DNA of 45,724 nucleotides from an uncultured Clostridiaceae bacterium (lineage in GTDB: Bacteria > Bacillota > Clostridia > Lachnospirales > Lachnospiraceae), in assembly GCA_902477765.1 (NCBI GenBank), contig CABSIM010000021.1, positions 1 through 45,724 on the forward strand, in the 5' to 3' direction. The translations under genes and the position numbers were made by a program. Every line of letters begins with the position of its first letter. Within the stretch, counting starts at the first letter, position 1. The notes below the pieces were generated by a model. The model saw only the letters and a list, made by a program, of their open reading frames with translations, did not search any database and was not told the origin of the DNA. Below, piece by piece: positions 7,105 through 15,990 of this stretch.

Positions 7105-8247
7105 TTATCTGAAATAGGTCATCATGAAGGCGGCTACGATCCGGATACCCAGTTCCAGGTCGCGGACATTGAGCCATTCTTCGCGGGTATGGGCTCCGAC
7201 ACCCATATGTCCGCCGAAGCAGACAGACGGAACGCCGACGGAAAGCGGAATGTTGGAATCTGTGGAGCTGGCAAAGCATTCCACACGTCTGCCTGTGAAT
7301 GCCTCGATGATTCCCAGGGCTTTTTCTGTGAGAGCAGACTGTTTTTCTGCGTCTACATCACCGGTGCAGGGACGTTCTCCCAGAATTTCGCATTCGATCT
7401 GAACATTGTCCATATTCCGGTAGGCATCCAGAACAGACTGGAAGAAATGATTCATGGCAGTGAGACTTTCCCGTACATCAGAGCGGTATTCAAATTTCAT
7501 TTCCGCATACTGGGCGATGGTGTTGATGGAAGTTCCGCCGGAAATGGTACCCACGTTATAGGTGCTCTTGCCGGGTTTGGGAACTTTATAGGTATAGAGG
7601 GTATTGATGATGGAAGAAAGAACCTGAATGGCATTCTGGTTTCCGAATTTTCCGTAAGAGTGTCCGCCTTCCGTATGAACGCCCACCCGGTAGCGGATGG
7701 AGCCCACGGCACCGGTGGTCAGGGAATCATAGGAACCGTCAATGGCGATCAGTTCTGCGATTTTTCCCTCATAATCCTCCATCAGTCTGCGTACGCCCTT
7801 GAGATTTCCGAGACCTTCTTCTCCGGAGCTGGCCACAAACAGGATTCCCTGTACGGGAACGAGATTTTTCTGTGTGAAATATCTGGCCAGCAGCATCAGC
7901 ATTGCCAGATTGGCGGTGTTGTCGCCGACACCCGGGCAGCGCATGATATCACCGTCGTAAACCACGTCAAAAGGTTCTGTATCCGGGAAAACCGTGTCGG
8001 AATGGGCGGTAAAGGCCACCAGATTTTTCTGCTCCTCACAGTGGAACGGATAGATTACGTTGAGTGCACTGTCGATGTAGGCGCCTTTGCAGCCTTCTTT
8101 TTCGAACCAGTCTTTGATGAATTCCGCCCGGCGTTCCTCATGGTTGGACGGAGACGGAATCCGGCACAGTGTGTCGATCAGGCGGACCAGAGTCTCCTGA
8201 TTTTCAGCCAGATAGGCTTCAAGCTCCGTGTTCAGCAGTTCGTTCAT
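7105..8247 (-). CDS. M20 family metallopeptidase
   Basis: A 380-aa zinc-dependent amidohydrolase/peptidase with the M20 catalytic domain, an inserted dimerisation (lid) domain (about 185-290) and the returning catalytic domain. Ligands are visible: His82 and Asp84 in AHSDTV, the bridging Asp109 in GVGDNTAN, the catalytic pair Glu143/Glu144 in SSGEEGLGN, and a C-terminal GGHMGVGAHTREEW His. Probably a cytoplasmic di-/tripeptidase or aminoacyl-carboxypeptidase; the substrate is not fixed by sequence. The ATG is preceded by AAGGAGGG on the minus strand. It is transcribed alone from a promoter that overlaps a palindrome. Confidence 0.88.
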   Translation of the reverse strand: MNELLNTELEAYLAENQETLVRLIDTLCRIPSPSNHEERRAEFIKDWFEKEGCKGAYIDSALNVIYPFHCEEQKNLVAFTAHSDTVFPDTEPFDVVYDGDIMRCPGVGDNTANLAMLMLLARYFTQKNLVPVQGILFVASSGEEGLGNLKGVRRLMEDYEGKIAELIAIDGSYDSLTTGAVGSIRYRVGVHTEGGHSYGKFGNQNAIQVLSSIINTLYTYKVPKPGKSTYNVGTISGGTSINTIAQYAEMKFEYRSDVRESLTAMNHFFQSVLDAYRNMDNVQIECEILGERPCTGDVDAEKQSALTEKALGIIEAFTGRRVECFASSTDSNIPLSVGVPSVCFGGHMGVGAHTREEWLNVRDLELGIRIVAAFMMTYFR

Positions 8248-8319
8248 ATAAAACCCTCCTTGAAATACATTATGTGATATACCCCGCAGGAACAGGACCT
8301 GCGGATCCCCCTGCTTTCT

Positions 8320-8348
8320 ATTTTACATGTAAAAAAACATGCTGTAAA
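8320..8348 (-). promoter_or_regulatory. Promoter of the M20 peptidase gene
   Basis: On the minus strand TTTACA (8348-8343), a 17-base spacer and TAAAAT (8325-8320). Its leader of about 65 nt contains a CCGCAGG/CCTGCGG hairpin (8284-8304). Confidence 0.5.
8321..8334. promoter_or_regulatory. 14-bp perfect palindrome over the M20 peptidase -10 box
   Basis: TTTTACATGTAAAA is fully self-complementary and overlaps the -10 hexamer and the start of the spacer, the position of a steric repressor site. No regulator gene is adjacent. Confidence 0.4.
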
Positions 8349-8443
8349 GACAAATCTCAGAATCCGGAAACATACAGATCTTCCGGAATGGAAAATAGCT
8401 GACGGGAGCCGCCGGAAGGCTGCAGAAAAGTCCGCATGGACAT

Positions 8444-8496
8444 GAAAAAGCCCGGTATTTTCTGCGGAATCCGTCAGATGCAGAAAGTACCGGGCT
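8444..8496 (-). terminator. Rho-independent terminator of the DUF1846 gene
   Basis: A 17-bp stem with one G-T wobble (8449-8465 with 8480-8496, core AGCCCGGTA/TACCGGGCT). Read on the minus strand it is followed by TTTTT. It starts 22 bases after the DUF1846 stop. Confidence 0.85.
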
Positions 8497-8517
8497 GGCA
8501 GTTTTCAAAGGAATTTC

Positions 8518-9996
8518 CTAGACGATCTTTTTCTCTTCGTAGACCGGCTCACAGGTCAGGTCAATGCCGAGTTTTTTAAAGATTTTCACATCCACGTCTG
8601 AAAGCATGACGGAGGTATGCACCTGACAGCCCCGCAGTCTGGGAAGCTGTTCCATGGCTTTCTGGGCGTTGGGGTCCATGGCGGCGCAGGCCGACAGGGC
8701 GATGAGGACTTCATCCGTATGAAGCCTGGGGTTGACGCTTCCGAGATAATTGACTTTCAGTCTCTGAATGGGAGCAATGGCTTCCGGAGAGATCAGATCC
8801 CGTTCGTGATCGATGTTTCCCAGTTCTTTGATGGCGTTCAGAAGAACAGCCGCAGAGGCACCCAGAAGTTCCTTGGTCTTTCCGAGAACGATTCTTCCGT
8901 CCGGAAGTTCCAGGGCAGCAGCCGGGGCCTGAATTTCCCTGGACAGGTTCAGGGCATGAGACACCACGGCACGGTCATTGGGAGTGATCTTGGCCTGCTT
9001 CATGAGAAGTTCGATTTTATATGCCTCATCTCTGGCAGCGCCGTCCTTGGCAATTTTATTGAGGGCCTGATAGTAGCGGCGGATGATTTCCTGTCTGGAG
9101 GCCTCTCTGCAGGCTTCATCGTCCACGATGCAGTAGCCGGCCATGTTGACACCCATGTCCGTAGGGGATTTGTAGGGGCATTCGCCGAAGATGCCTTCAA
9201 AAATGGCACTGAGTACCGGGAAGATTTCCACATCTCTGTTGTAATTGACGGTGGTGACGCCATAGGCTTCCAGATGGAAGGGGTCGATCATGTTCACATC
9301 GTTGAGATCTGCGGTGGCGGCTTCATATGCAAGGTTGACCGGATGTTTCAATGGCAGGTTCCATACCGGGAAGGTTTCAAACTTTGCGTAGCCGGCCTTG
9401 ATGCCGCGCATGTTCTCATGGTAGAGCTGGGACAGGCATGTGGCCATTTTTCCGCTTCCTGGTCCCGGAGCCGTGACAATCACCAGAGGCCTGGTGGTTT
9501 CAATGTAATCGTTTTTCCCGTAGCCTTCATTGCTGACAATCAGCGGAATGTTGCTGGGATATCCGTCAATGGTGTAGTGTCTCCAGACATGGATTCCCAT
9601 CTGTTCCAGCTTGTTTTTGAACTGAAGGATGCTGGGAACTTCACGGTAATGGCTGATGACCACGCTTCCCACGTACAGTCCCCGGTCCGTAAAGGCGCGG
9701 ATGAGCCGGAGAACATCCAGGTCATATGTAATGCCCAGATCGTAGCGGATTTTATTTTTTTCAATGTCATCGGCGTTGATGGTGATGACGATTTCTGCCT
9801 GATCCGCAAGCTGCATCAGCATTCTCAGCTTGCTGTCAGGAGCGAATCCCGGCAGTACCCGGGATGCATGATAATCGTCAAAGAGTTTGCCGCCGAATTC
9901 CAGATAGAGTTTATCGCCGAACTTGCCGATTCTTTCACGGATGTGGTCAGACTGCATGGCAAGATATTTATCATTGTCGAACCCCTGTTTGATCAT
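8518..9996 (-). CDS. DUF1846 domain-containing protein
   Basis: A 492-aa cytoplasmic protein spanning a complete DUF1846 domain, a family widespread in Firmicutes with solved structures but no established function. Seen here: an N-terminal MIKQGFDNDKYLAMQ, and a TAPGPGSGKMAT segment resembling a nucleotide-binding P-loop (PGSGK). The protein contains many acidic and aromatic residues and no membrane segment. The start ATG follows AGGAGG on the minus strand. It is a single-gene unit with its own terminator. Assignment to the family is secure; function is unknown, and the P-loop resemblance is my observation only. Confidence 0.88.
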   Translation of the reverse strand: MIKQGFDNDKYLAMQSDHIRERIGKFGDKLYLEFGGKLFDDYHASRVLPGFAPDSKLRMLMQLADQAEIVITINADDIEKNKIRYDLGITYDLDVLRLIRAFTDRGLYVGSVVISHYREVPSILQFKNKLEQMGIHVWRHYTIDGYPSNIPLIVSNEGYGKNDYIETTRPLVIVTAPGPGSGKMATCLSQLYHENMRGIKAGYAKFETFPVWNLPLKHPVNLAYEAATADLNDVNMIDPFHLEAYGVTTVNYNRDVEIFPVLSAIFEGIFGECPYKSPTDMGVNMAGYCIVDDEACREASRQEIIRRYYQALNKIAKDGAARDEAYKIELLMKQAKITPNDRAVVSHALNLSREIQAPAAALELPDGRIVLGKTKELLGASAAVLLNAIKELGNIDHERDLISPEAIAPIQRLKVNYLGSVNPRLHTDEVLIALSACAAMDPNAQKAMEQLPRLRGCQVHTSVMLSDVDVKIFKKLGIDLTCEPVYEEKKIV

Positions 9997-10300
9997 TTTG
10001 TGTTTCCTCCTGTGTCCACGTAAGACTAAATTTCAACAATAACATTATCATACAAAAAAAGCGATTTGAACAGCATTTTTTAAAATTTTTTCGTCATGAA
10101 CGGAAATAATGTCCCTGTAGGGAACATGTTCCCCGGTCTGCCGGAAGCAATGAAGGATCCGGGGCCCGGAGGATAAGGACGGGGTCCGCCTCCGGCGCAG
10201 GGGAAAAACAGGTGGTAAAATGCAGGGAATTATGCTAAAATGTAATAAAATCTGCGTCTGTGCAGAACAGGAAGCAAAAACGGAAGAGGAACGATTGAAA

Positions 10301-11554
10301 ATGAAAAAATGGTTATTTGCCGTTTCCCTGGCCGGCCTGCTGGGCCTGCTGGGATGCAGCCGCTATACACCGGAAGAACAGACGGAGCCGGAATCTTCTG
10401 CGGAGGAAACCGTCTCCGAGGAGGCCGGGGGCGTCCGGGTAATTGAGGATGCCGGCCTCAACAATGACAGGACGGTTTCCATCCGTATTGTGGATGAAAA
10501 GAATCCGGCCCTGCCGGGACGAGAACCTGTCAAGGTCCGGGGCATTTATATCACGGGACCGGTATCGGGAAGTCCGGAACTGTTCAACAGCATTCTGGAC
10601 AGTGCCGCATCCACGGAAATCAATACGGTGGTCATTGATTTCAAGGATGATGAAGGCAGGATCACAGCGGATATTGATACGCCGACAGTGACGGAAATCG
10701 GAGCCTGCCGGCCATATATGAAAGATGTGAAGAGCCTGATTTCCTCTCTTAAGGAACGGGGACTTTATGTGATCGCCAGGGTAGTGGCATTCCGGGACCC
10801 GTATCTGGCGGAGAAGAAACCCGAGTGGAGCCTTCACCTGGCAGACGGAAGTCTGTACCGGGACAGACAGGGAATGGCCTGGGTGGATCCCTACCGGAAG
10901 GAAGTGTGGGATTACCTGGTGGAAGTGGGAACCGCGGCCAAAGAGGTGGGATTCGATGAGGTCCAGTTCGATTATATCCGCTTTTCCACGGAAAGCACCA
11001 TGCAGAATGTGGTTTTTGATGAGGCGGTCACCAAAGGCAGATCCAAAACCGACGTCATTACGGAATTCTGCAAATACGCCTATGAAAATCTTGCCTCCCA
11101 GGGGCTGTTTGTTTCCGCCGATGTATTCGGCACCATCATCGGCAGTGAGATCGATGCCAATGCCGTGGGACAGATCTACACGGATATGGCAGCCCATCTG
11201 GACTATATCTGCCCGATGATCTATCCGTCTCATTACAGTGACGGAAATTTCGGGATCGAACATCCCGATACCCAGCCTTATGACACGATTCTGGCTGCGC
11301 TGCAGAAATCCCGCAGGGCTCTGGACGAAGCTGCGGAAGCAGACGGACATGTGAGCAGCCAGGCACAGGTGAGACCCTGGCTTCAGGATTTTACGGCCAC
11401 ATGGCTGGAAAATCATATTGAATACGGGGATAACGAGATCGCTCAGCAGATACAGGCAGTGAAAGATGCCGGATATGATGAGTGGATGCTGTGGAGCGCT
11501 GCCAACAGATATCATTTCGGAGGCGTGGCTTCGGACACGGCGGAAGAAGAATAG
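10301..11554 (+). CDS. Putative glycoside hydrolase (DUF4015) lipoprotein
   Basis: A 417-aa exported protein. A signal peptide MKKWLFAVSLAGLLGLLGC ends in a lipobox with the lipidated Cys19, followed by an acidic Glu/Ser-rich linker to about residue 50. The remainder is a TIM-barrel-like DUF4015 domain: GIYITGP, VIDFKDDEGRI, FDEVQFDYIRFS (candidate catalytic acids) and ICPMIYPSHY. DUF4015 is related to glycoside hydrolases and several members are annotated only as putative. The ATG at 10301 is chosen for the signal peptide and the AGAGGAA site upstream; earlier in-frame starts break the signal peptide. Likely acts at the outer membrane face on cell-wall or environmental glycans (inference). 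Confidence 0.85.
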   Translation: MKKWLFAVSLAGLLGLLGCSRYTPEEQTEPESSAEETVSEEAGGVRVIEDAGLNNDRTVSIRIVDEKNPALPGREPVKVRGIYITGPVSGSPELFNSILDSAASTEINTVVIDFKDDEGRITADIDTPTVTEIGACRPYMKDVKSLISSLKERGLYVIARVVAFRDPYLAEKKPEWSLHLADGSLYRDRQGMAWVDPYRKEVWDYLVEVGTAAKEVGFDEVQFDYIRFSTESTMQNVVFDEAVTKGRSKTDVITEFCKYAYENLASQGLFVSADVFGTIIGSEIDANAVGQIYTDMAAHLDYICPMIYPSHYSDGNFGIEHPDTQPYDTILAALQKSRRALDEAAEADGHVSSQAQVRPWLQDFTATWLENHIEYGDNEIAQQIQAVKDAGYDEWMLWSAANRYHFGGVASDTAEEE

Positions 11555-11564
11555 AAGGGAAAAA

Positions 11565-12149
11565 ATGGAACAGAAAAGACAGACACCGGTACCGGGAGAC
11601 TTTTACCGGCATTTCAAAAACAGGATCTATCAGATCATGGCGGTGGCAGTTCATTCGGAAACCGGAGAACCCATGGTGGTCTACCAGGCAATGTACGGGG
11701 ATTTCAGGGTGTGGGTGCGGCCTCTTGCCATGTTTCTGGAACCGGTGGACCGGGAAAAATATCCGGAGGCATGCCAGCGGTTCCGGTTTGAAAAGGTGTA
11801 TCCTGTAAAAGAAGGAGAGAAGACCTGCTGGAAAGATGCGGCAGGAAATGGCGGTCCGGCGGGACCGGAAACGGAAAGCGGAGAAATTTCCGGAATGCCG
11901 AAAGAAGAAGCGGAGCCGGCGATGAATCCGTATCTCATGGAGTTTCTGGATGCGCTGGATTCCGGAAACTATGACAGAAAACTGGCCTGCCTGGCAAGAC
12001 TGCGGGACCATGTGACCCAGAAAGAACTGGATGATATCTATATGGTCATGGATATGCAGCCGGCTGCCGGAGACACGGCGGAACAGCTGGCGGTCATAAG
12101 AAGACAGCTTCTGCTGCTTCAGAAATTTGATGGGGAGAGACTGCGTTGA
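11565..12149 (+). CDS. DUF1653 domain-containing protein
   Basis: A 194-aa protein. Residues ~5-80 are a DUF1653 domain (PGDFYRHFKNRIYQIM and MVVYQAMYGDFRVWVRPL). It continues through a low-complexity acidic linker into a helical C-terminal segment starting MNPYLMEFLDALDSGNYDRKL, seen in clostridial homologues. Function is unknown. It starts 10 bases after the DUF4015 stop with AGAAGGGA as ribosome binding site, and its stop overlaps the uvrC start (TTGA), suggesting translational coupling. Confidence 0.82.
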   Translation: MEQKRQTPVPGDFYRHFKNRIYQIMAVAVHSETGEPMVVYQAMYGDFRVWVRPLAMFLEPVDREKYPEACQRFRFEKVYPVKEGEKTCWKDAAGNGGPAGPETESGEISGMPKEEAEPAMNPYLMEFLDALDSGNYDRKLACLARLRDHVTQKELDDIYMVMDMQPAAGDTAEQLAVIRRQLLLLQKFDGERLR

Positions 12150-14083
12150 CAGAACAGGAAAATCCTCTGGGTCAGGAGGCAAGATCCGACGAGGACGGTC
12201 TTCTGAGCCAGGATATTTCATTTAATATAGAAGAAGAACTGAAGAAACTCCCGGCTTCGCCGGGGGTTTATATCATGCACGACAAATATGATGAGATCAT
12301 CTATGTGGGAAAGGCCATCAGCCTGAAAAACCGGGTCCGCCAGTATTTTCAGAGCAGCAGAAACAAGACGGCCAAAATCGAAAAGATGGTCTCCCGGATC
12401 GCAAGATTCGAATATATCATCACCGACTCCGAACTGGAAGCTCTGGTGCTGGAATGCAACCTGATCAAGGAATACCGGCCCAGATACAATACCATGCTGA
12501 AAGATGACAAGGCCTACCCCTATATCCGGGTGACCGTGGAGGAGGAGTTCCCGAGAGTTCTGTTTTCCAGAACCATGAAAAAGGACCGAAGCCGGTATTT
12601 CGGCCCCTATACCAGTGCCGGTGCCGTGAAGGATACCATTGAACTGATTCATAAGCTGTGGAAAATCAGGACCTGCAGCCGGAATCTGCCCAGGGATACC
12701 GGAAAGGAACGGCCCTGTCTGAATTACCATATCCGCCAGTGCTCCGCACCCTGCCAGGGATACATCACCAGAGAGGAATACGGAAAGGCGGTTTCCCAGA
12801 CCCTGGAATTCCTCAACGGACATTACGCTCCGGTCCTTTCCATGCTGGAAAAAAAGATGCTGGATGCTTCGGAAGAGATGGATTTTGAGAAAGCCATCGA
12901 ATACAGGGAACTGTTAAACAGCGTCAGACAGGTGGCTCAGAAGCAGAAGATCACCAGTCAGAGCATGGAGGACCGGGACATCATTGCCATGGCCAGAGAC
13001 GAGGAAGACGCGGTGGTGCAGGTGTTCTTTGTGCGGGATGGAAAGCTCATCGGCCGGGAACATTTTCATGTGTCAGCCGCCACGGCGGAGGAAGACAGCC
13101 AGATCACCGGCAGCTTCATCAAGCAGTTTTATGCCGGAACACCGTTTATTCCCAGAGAGATCTGGGTGCAGCAGGAGTTTGAGGAAATGGAAGTGGTTTC
13201 CCAGTGGCTGACCAGGCGCCGGGGGCAGAACGTAAAATTCGTGATTCCCAGAAAAGGACAGAAAGAGCGCCTGGTGGAACTGGCTGCCCGCAATGCGCTG
13301 CTGGTTCTGTCGCAGGATAAGGAAAAGATCAAACGTGCGGAACTCAGGACCACAGGAGCCATGAATCAGATCGGGGAATGGCTGGGACTGGGAAGGCTGA
13401 GACGGGTGGAAGCATTTGACATTTCCAATACCAGCGGATTTGAATCTGTGGGTTCCATGGTGGTCTATGAAGACGGAAGACCCAAGCGCAATGATTACAG
13501 GAAATTCAGAATCCGTACCGTGCAGGGGCCCAATGACTATGCATCCATGGAAGAGGTGCTGACCAGACGGTTTGCACATGGACTGGAAGAGAAAAAAAGT
13601 CTGGAGGAATCCGGAGAAGGCGGAGAATTCGGAAGTTTTACCAGATTTCCGGATCTGATTATGATGGACGGCGGCAGAGGTCAGGTCAACGTGGCACTGA
13701 AAGTTCTGGAAAAGCTGAACCTGTCCATTCCGGTCTGCGGCATGGTAAAAGACGATAATCACAGAACCAGGGGGCTGTATTACAGAAATGTGGAGATTCC
13801 CATTGACAGGTCCAGTGAGGGATTCAGACTGATCACCAGGATTCAGGATGAAGCCCACCGCTTTGCCATCGAATATCACCGGAGCCTGAGAAGCAAGGGT
13901 CAGGTCCGGTCGGTGCTGGATGACATTGAAGGCATCGGACCTGCCAGGCGGAAAGCGCTGATGAAGCACTTCAAATCTCTGGAGGCGGTCCGTGACGCGG
14001 ATGTGGAAGCACTGGCCGGAGCAGAGGGAATGAACCGGAAAGCGGCGGAGAGCGTGTACCGGTTTTTCCATGAAAAACCGTGA
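12146..14083 (+). CDS. uvrC: Excinuclease ABC subunit UvrC
   Basis: The 645-aa nuclease subunit of nucleotide excision repair, making both incisions around a UvrAB-marked lesion. In order: GIY-YIG domain (PGVYIMHDKYDEIIYVGKA, about 35-120) for the 3' cut, a Cys-rich segment, a UVR motif (~200-240) that contacts UvrB, the RNase H-like domain (FDISNTSGF and MMDGGRGQV) for the 5' cut, and tandem helix-hairpin-helix motifs at the C-terminus (IEGIGPARRKALM). The start is TTG at 12146, overlapping the previous stop, with GGGGAGA 8 bases upstream. An N-terminal ~25-residue extension before the conserved IEEELKKLP is acidic and probably unstructured. Confidence 0.96.
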   Translation: MTEQENPLGQEARSDEDGLLSQDISFNIEEELKKLPASPGVYIMHDKYDEIIYVGKAISLKNRVRQYFQSSRNKTAKIEKMVSRIARFEYIITDSELEALVLECNLIKEYRPRYNTMLKDDKAYPYIRVTVEEEFPRVLFSRTMKKDRSRYFGPYTSAGAVKDTIELIHKLWKIRTCSRNLPRDTGKERPCLNYHIRQCSAPCQGYITREEYGKAVSQTLEFLNGHYAPVLSMLEKKMLDASEEMDFEKAIEYRELLNSVRQVAQKQKITSQSMEDRDIIAMARDEEDAVVQVFFVRDGKLIGREHFHVSAATAEEDSQITGSFIKQFYAGTPFIPREIWVQQEFEEMEVVSQWLTRRRGQNVKFVIPRKGQKERLVELAARNALLVLSQDKEKIKRAELRTTGAMNQIGEWLGLGRLRRVEAFDISNTSGFESVGSMVVYEDGRPKRNDYRKFRIRTVQGPNDYASMEEVLTRRFAHGLEEKKSLEESGEGGEFGSFTRFPDLIMMDGGRGQVNVALKVLEKLNLSIPVCGMVKDDNHRTRGLYYRNVEIPIDRSSEGFRLITRIQDEAHRFAIEYHRSLRSKGQVRSVLDDIEGIGPARRKALMKHFKSLEAVRDADVEALAGAEGMNRKAAESVYRFFHEKP

Positions 14084-14142
14084 CAACCACAGGAATGTAT
14101 GATAGGATGAAGGCATGAAACTGTAAGAGAGGGAATAAGACT

Positions 14143-15075
14143 ATGTATGGAGTTACAATAACGGAACTGATTGCGAAAATGGGACTTAAGAACCTGACTC
14201 CGGATCTGGATACCGATAAGATTGTGGTGACCCATCCGGAGGTGAACCGGCCTGCCCTGCAGCTGACCGGCTTTTACAGTCATTTTGATAATGAAAGAGT
14301 ACAGATGATCGGAAATGTGGAGATCGCATATCTGTCCAGTCTTTCCCTGGAACGGAGAAAGGCCATGTATGACAAGCTGATTTCCAGCAAGATTCCCTGC
14401 ATTGTGTTCTGCAGGAATCTGATTCCGGAAGAATGGGTCCAGGAGCTGTGCAACTATTATGGAGTGGCCTGCCTGGTATCGGAAAAGACCACCTCGGATT
14501 CCATGGCGGAGATTATCCGCTGGCTGAAAGTGAAGATGGCACCCTGCATCAGCATCCACGGAGTTCTGGTGGATGTATTCGGAGAGGGAGTTCTGATTAC
14601 CGGAGAAAGCGGAATCGGAAAAAGTGAGGCGGCTCTGGAACTGATCAAGCGCGGACACCGTCTGGTGAGCGATGACGTGGTGGAGATCCGGAAAGTCAGC
14701 GATGTGACCCTGATCGGATCCGCACCGGACATCACCAGATATTTCATTGAGCTGAGAGGCATCGGCATCATCGATGTGAAGACACTGTTCGGTGTGGAGA
14801 GCGTCAAGGATACCCAGTCCATTGACATGGTGATCCAGCTGGAAGACTGGGATAAGGACAAGGAATACGACAGGCTGGGAATGGAAGACCAGTATACGGA
14901 ATTCCTGGGCAACCGGGTGGTATGTCATAATATTCCCATCCGTCCCGGACGGAATCTGGCCGTGATCGTGGAATCGGCTGCGGTCAATTACCGTCAGAAA
15001 AAGATGGGATACAATGCGGCCAGAGAACTTTACAACCGGGTTCAGGCCAACATAGCCAAAAGAAATGAAGATTAA
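14143..15075 (+). CDS. hprK: HPr kinase/phosphorylase
   Basis: A 310-aa bifunctional enzyme that phosphorylates HPr or Crh on Ser46 and reverses the reaction with phosphate, the sensor of carbon catabolite control in Bacillota. The N-terminal domain covers residues 1-130. The kinase domain has the Walker A loop GESGIGKS (154-161), the HG pair at 139-140, the catalytic DD at 177-178, and the HprK signature IELRGIGIIDV. The start ATG follows GAGAGGG. It opens a run of hprK, murB, rapZ, whiA and an HPr-like gene with gaps of 2-43 bases, which supplies its likely substrate in the same operon. Confidence 0.96.
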   Translation: MYGVTITELIAKMGLKNLTPDLDTDKIVVTHPEVNRPALQLTGFYSHFDNERVQMIGNVEIAYLSSLSLERRKAMYDKLISSKIPCIVFCRNLIPEEWVQELCNYYGVACLVSEKTTSDSMAEIIRWLKVKMAPCISIHGVLVDVFGEGVLITGESGIGKSEAALELIKRGHRLVSDDVVEIRKVSDVTLIGSAPDITRYFIELRGIGIIDVKTLFGVESVKDTQSIDMVIQLEDWDKDKEYDRLGMEDQYTEFLGNRVVCHNIPIRPGRNLAVIVESAAVNYRQKKMGYNAARELYNRVQANIAKRNED

Positions 15076-15097
15076 AACTGCAGGTCTGAGGTGAGCG

Positions 15098-15967
15098 ATG
15101 GAAGTAAGAATCAAGGAACCCATGAGCCGTCACACTACCTTCCGGGCAGGAGGCGAGGCGGAGTGGTTTGTGATGCCGGAGACGGCAGAAGAACTGGCAG
15201 CCGTTTTCTCGGCGGCAAAAAAGGCGGGAATGGATTTCTATATCATAGGAAACGGCAGCAACCTTCTGGTGAGCGACCGGGGGTATGACGGGGTCGTCAT
15301 TTCCATGGAAAAATACCGGACACTGGAAATATCCGGCACGGATCTTACGGCAGGAGCCGGAGTGCCTCTGTCCAGAATGGCAGCGGAAGCGCTGAAAGCC
15401 GGACTTACCGGACTGGAGTTTGCAGCCGGGATCCCGGGAACTCTCGGAGGAGCGGTGGTGATGAATGCCGGCGCTTACGGTTCGGAGATCAGGGATGTAC
15501 TGAAAAAAGTCACCGTGCTGGACCGTCAGGGGCAGGTTCTGACACTGCAGGCAGAAGAACTGGAACTGGGCTACAGGACCAGTTGCGTGGAAAAAAAAGG
15601 CCTGGTGGTGCTGGAAGCGGAATTTGGCCTGAAAGAAGGCAGGGCAGAAGAAATCCGGGCACTCATGGATGAACTGGCGGCCAGGAGAAGAGAAAAACAG
15701 CCTCTGGAATATCCCAGCGCCGGAAGCACGTTCAAACGTCCGGCCGGAAATTTTGCAGGAAAGCTGATTGAAGAGGCCGGGCTGAAAGGATGGTCCGTGG
15801 GCGGCGCCCAGGTATCAGAAAAACATGCCGGCTTTGTCATCAACAGGAAAGATGCCACGGCATCAGATATATACCGGCTCTGCCGGCAGGTCCAGAAAAA
15901 AGTCATGGAACATTCCGGAGTGCTTCTGGAACTGGAAGTAAAGCTCCTGGGAACTTTTGAGGACTGA
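15098..15967 (+). CDS. murB: UDP-N-acetylmuramate dehydrogenase
   Basis: A 289-aa FAD enzyme that reduces UDP-GlcNAc-enolpyruvate to UDP-MurNAc in peptidoglycan precursor synthesis. The FAD-binding PCMH domain shows HTTFRAGGEAEW, GNGSNLLV and the GIPGTLGGAVVMNAGAYG loop. The C-terminal MurB domain has YPSAGSTFKRP with the proton-donor Ser, KLIEEAGLKGW, and the C-terminal Glu in LELEVKLLG. Length fits the type IIa (Gram-positive) form. Start ATG 15098 with GAGGTGA upstream, 22 bases after hprK. Confidence 0.95.
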   Translation: MEVRIKEPMSRHTTFRAGGEAEWFVMPETAEELAAVFSAAKKAGMDFYIIGNGSNLLVSDRGYDGVVISMEKYRTLEISGTDLTAGAGVPLSRMAAEALKAGLTGLEFAAGIPGTLGGAVVMNAGAYGSEIRDVLKKVTVLDRQGQVLTLQAEELELGYRTSCVEKKGLVVLEAEFGLKEGRAEEIRALMDELAARRREKQPLEYPSAGSTFKRPAGNFAGKLIEEAGLKGWSVGGAQVSEKHAGFVINRKDATASDIYRLCRQVQKKVMEHSGVLLELEVKLLGTFED

Positions 15968-15990
15968 TAAACGCAGGAGGAGACATAAAA

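Noticed and set aside
8617..10023. Long frame (468 codons) on the plus strand opposite the DUF1846 gene
   Set aside because: It is antisense to a gene with clear family identity, lacks its own ribosome binding site and domain, and follows the mirrored codon bias of the real gene. Similar long antisense frames at 7189-8277, 10313-11515, 13073-14116, 19757-21052 and 25032-26777 were rejected for the same reason.
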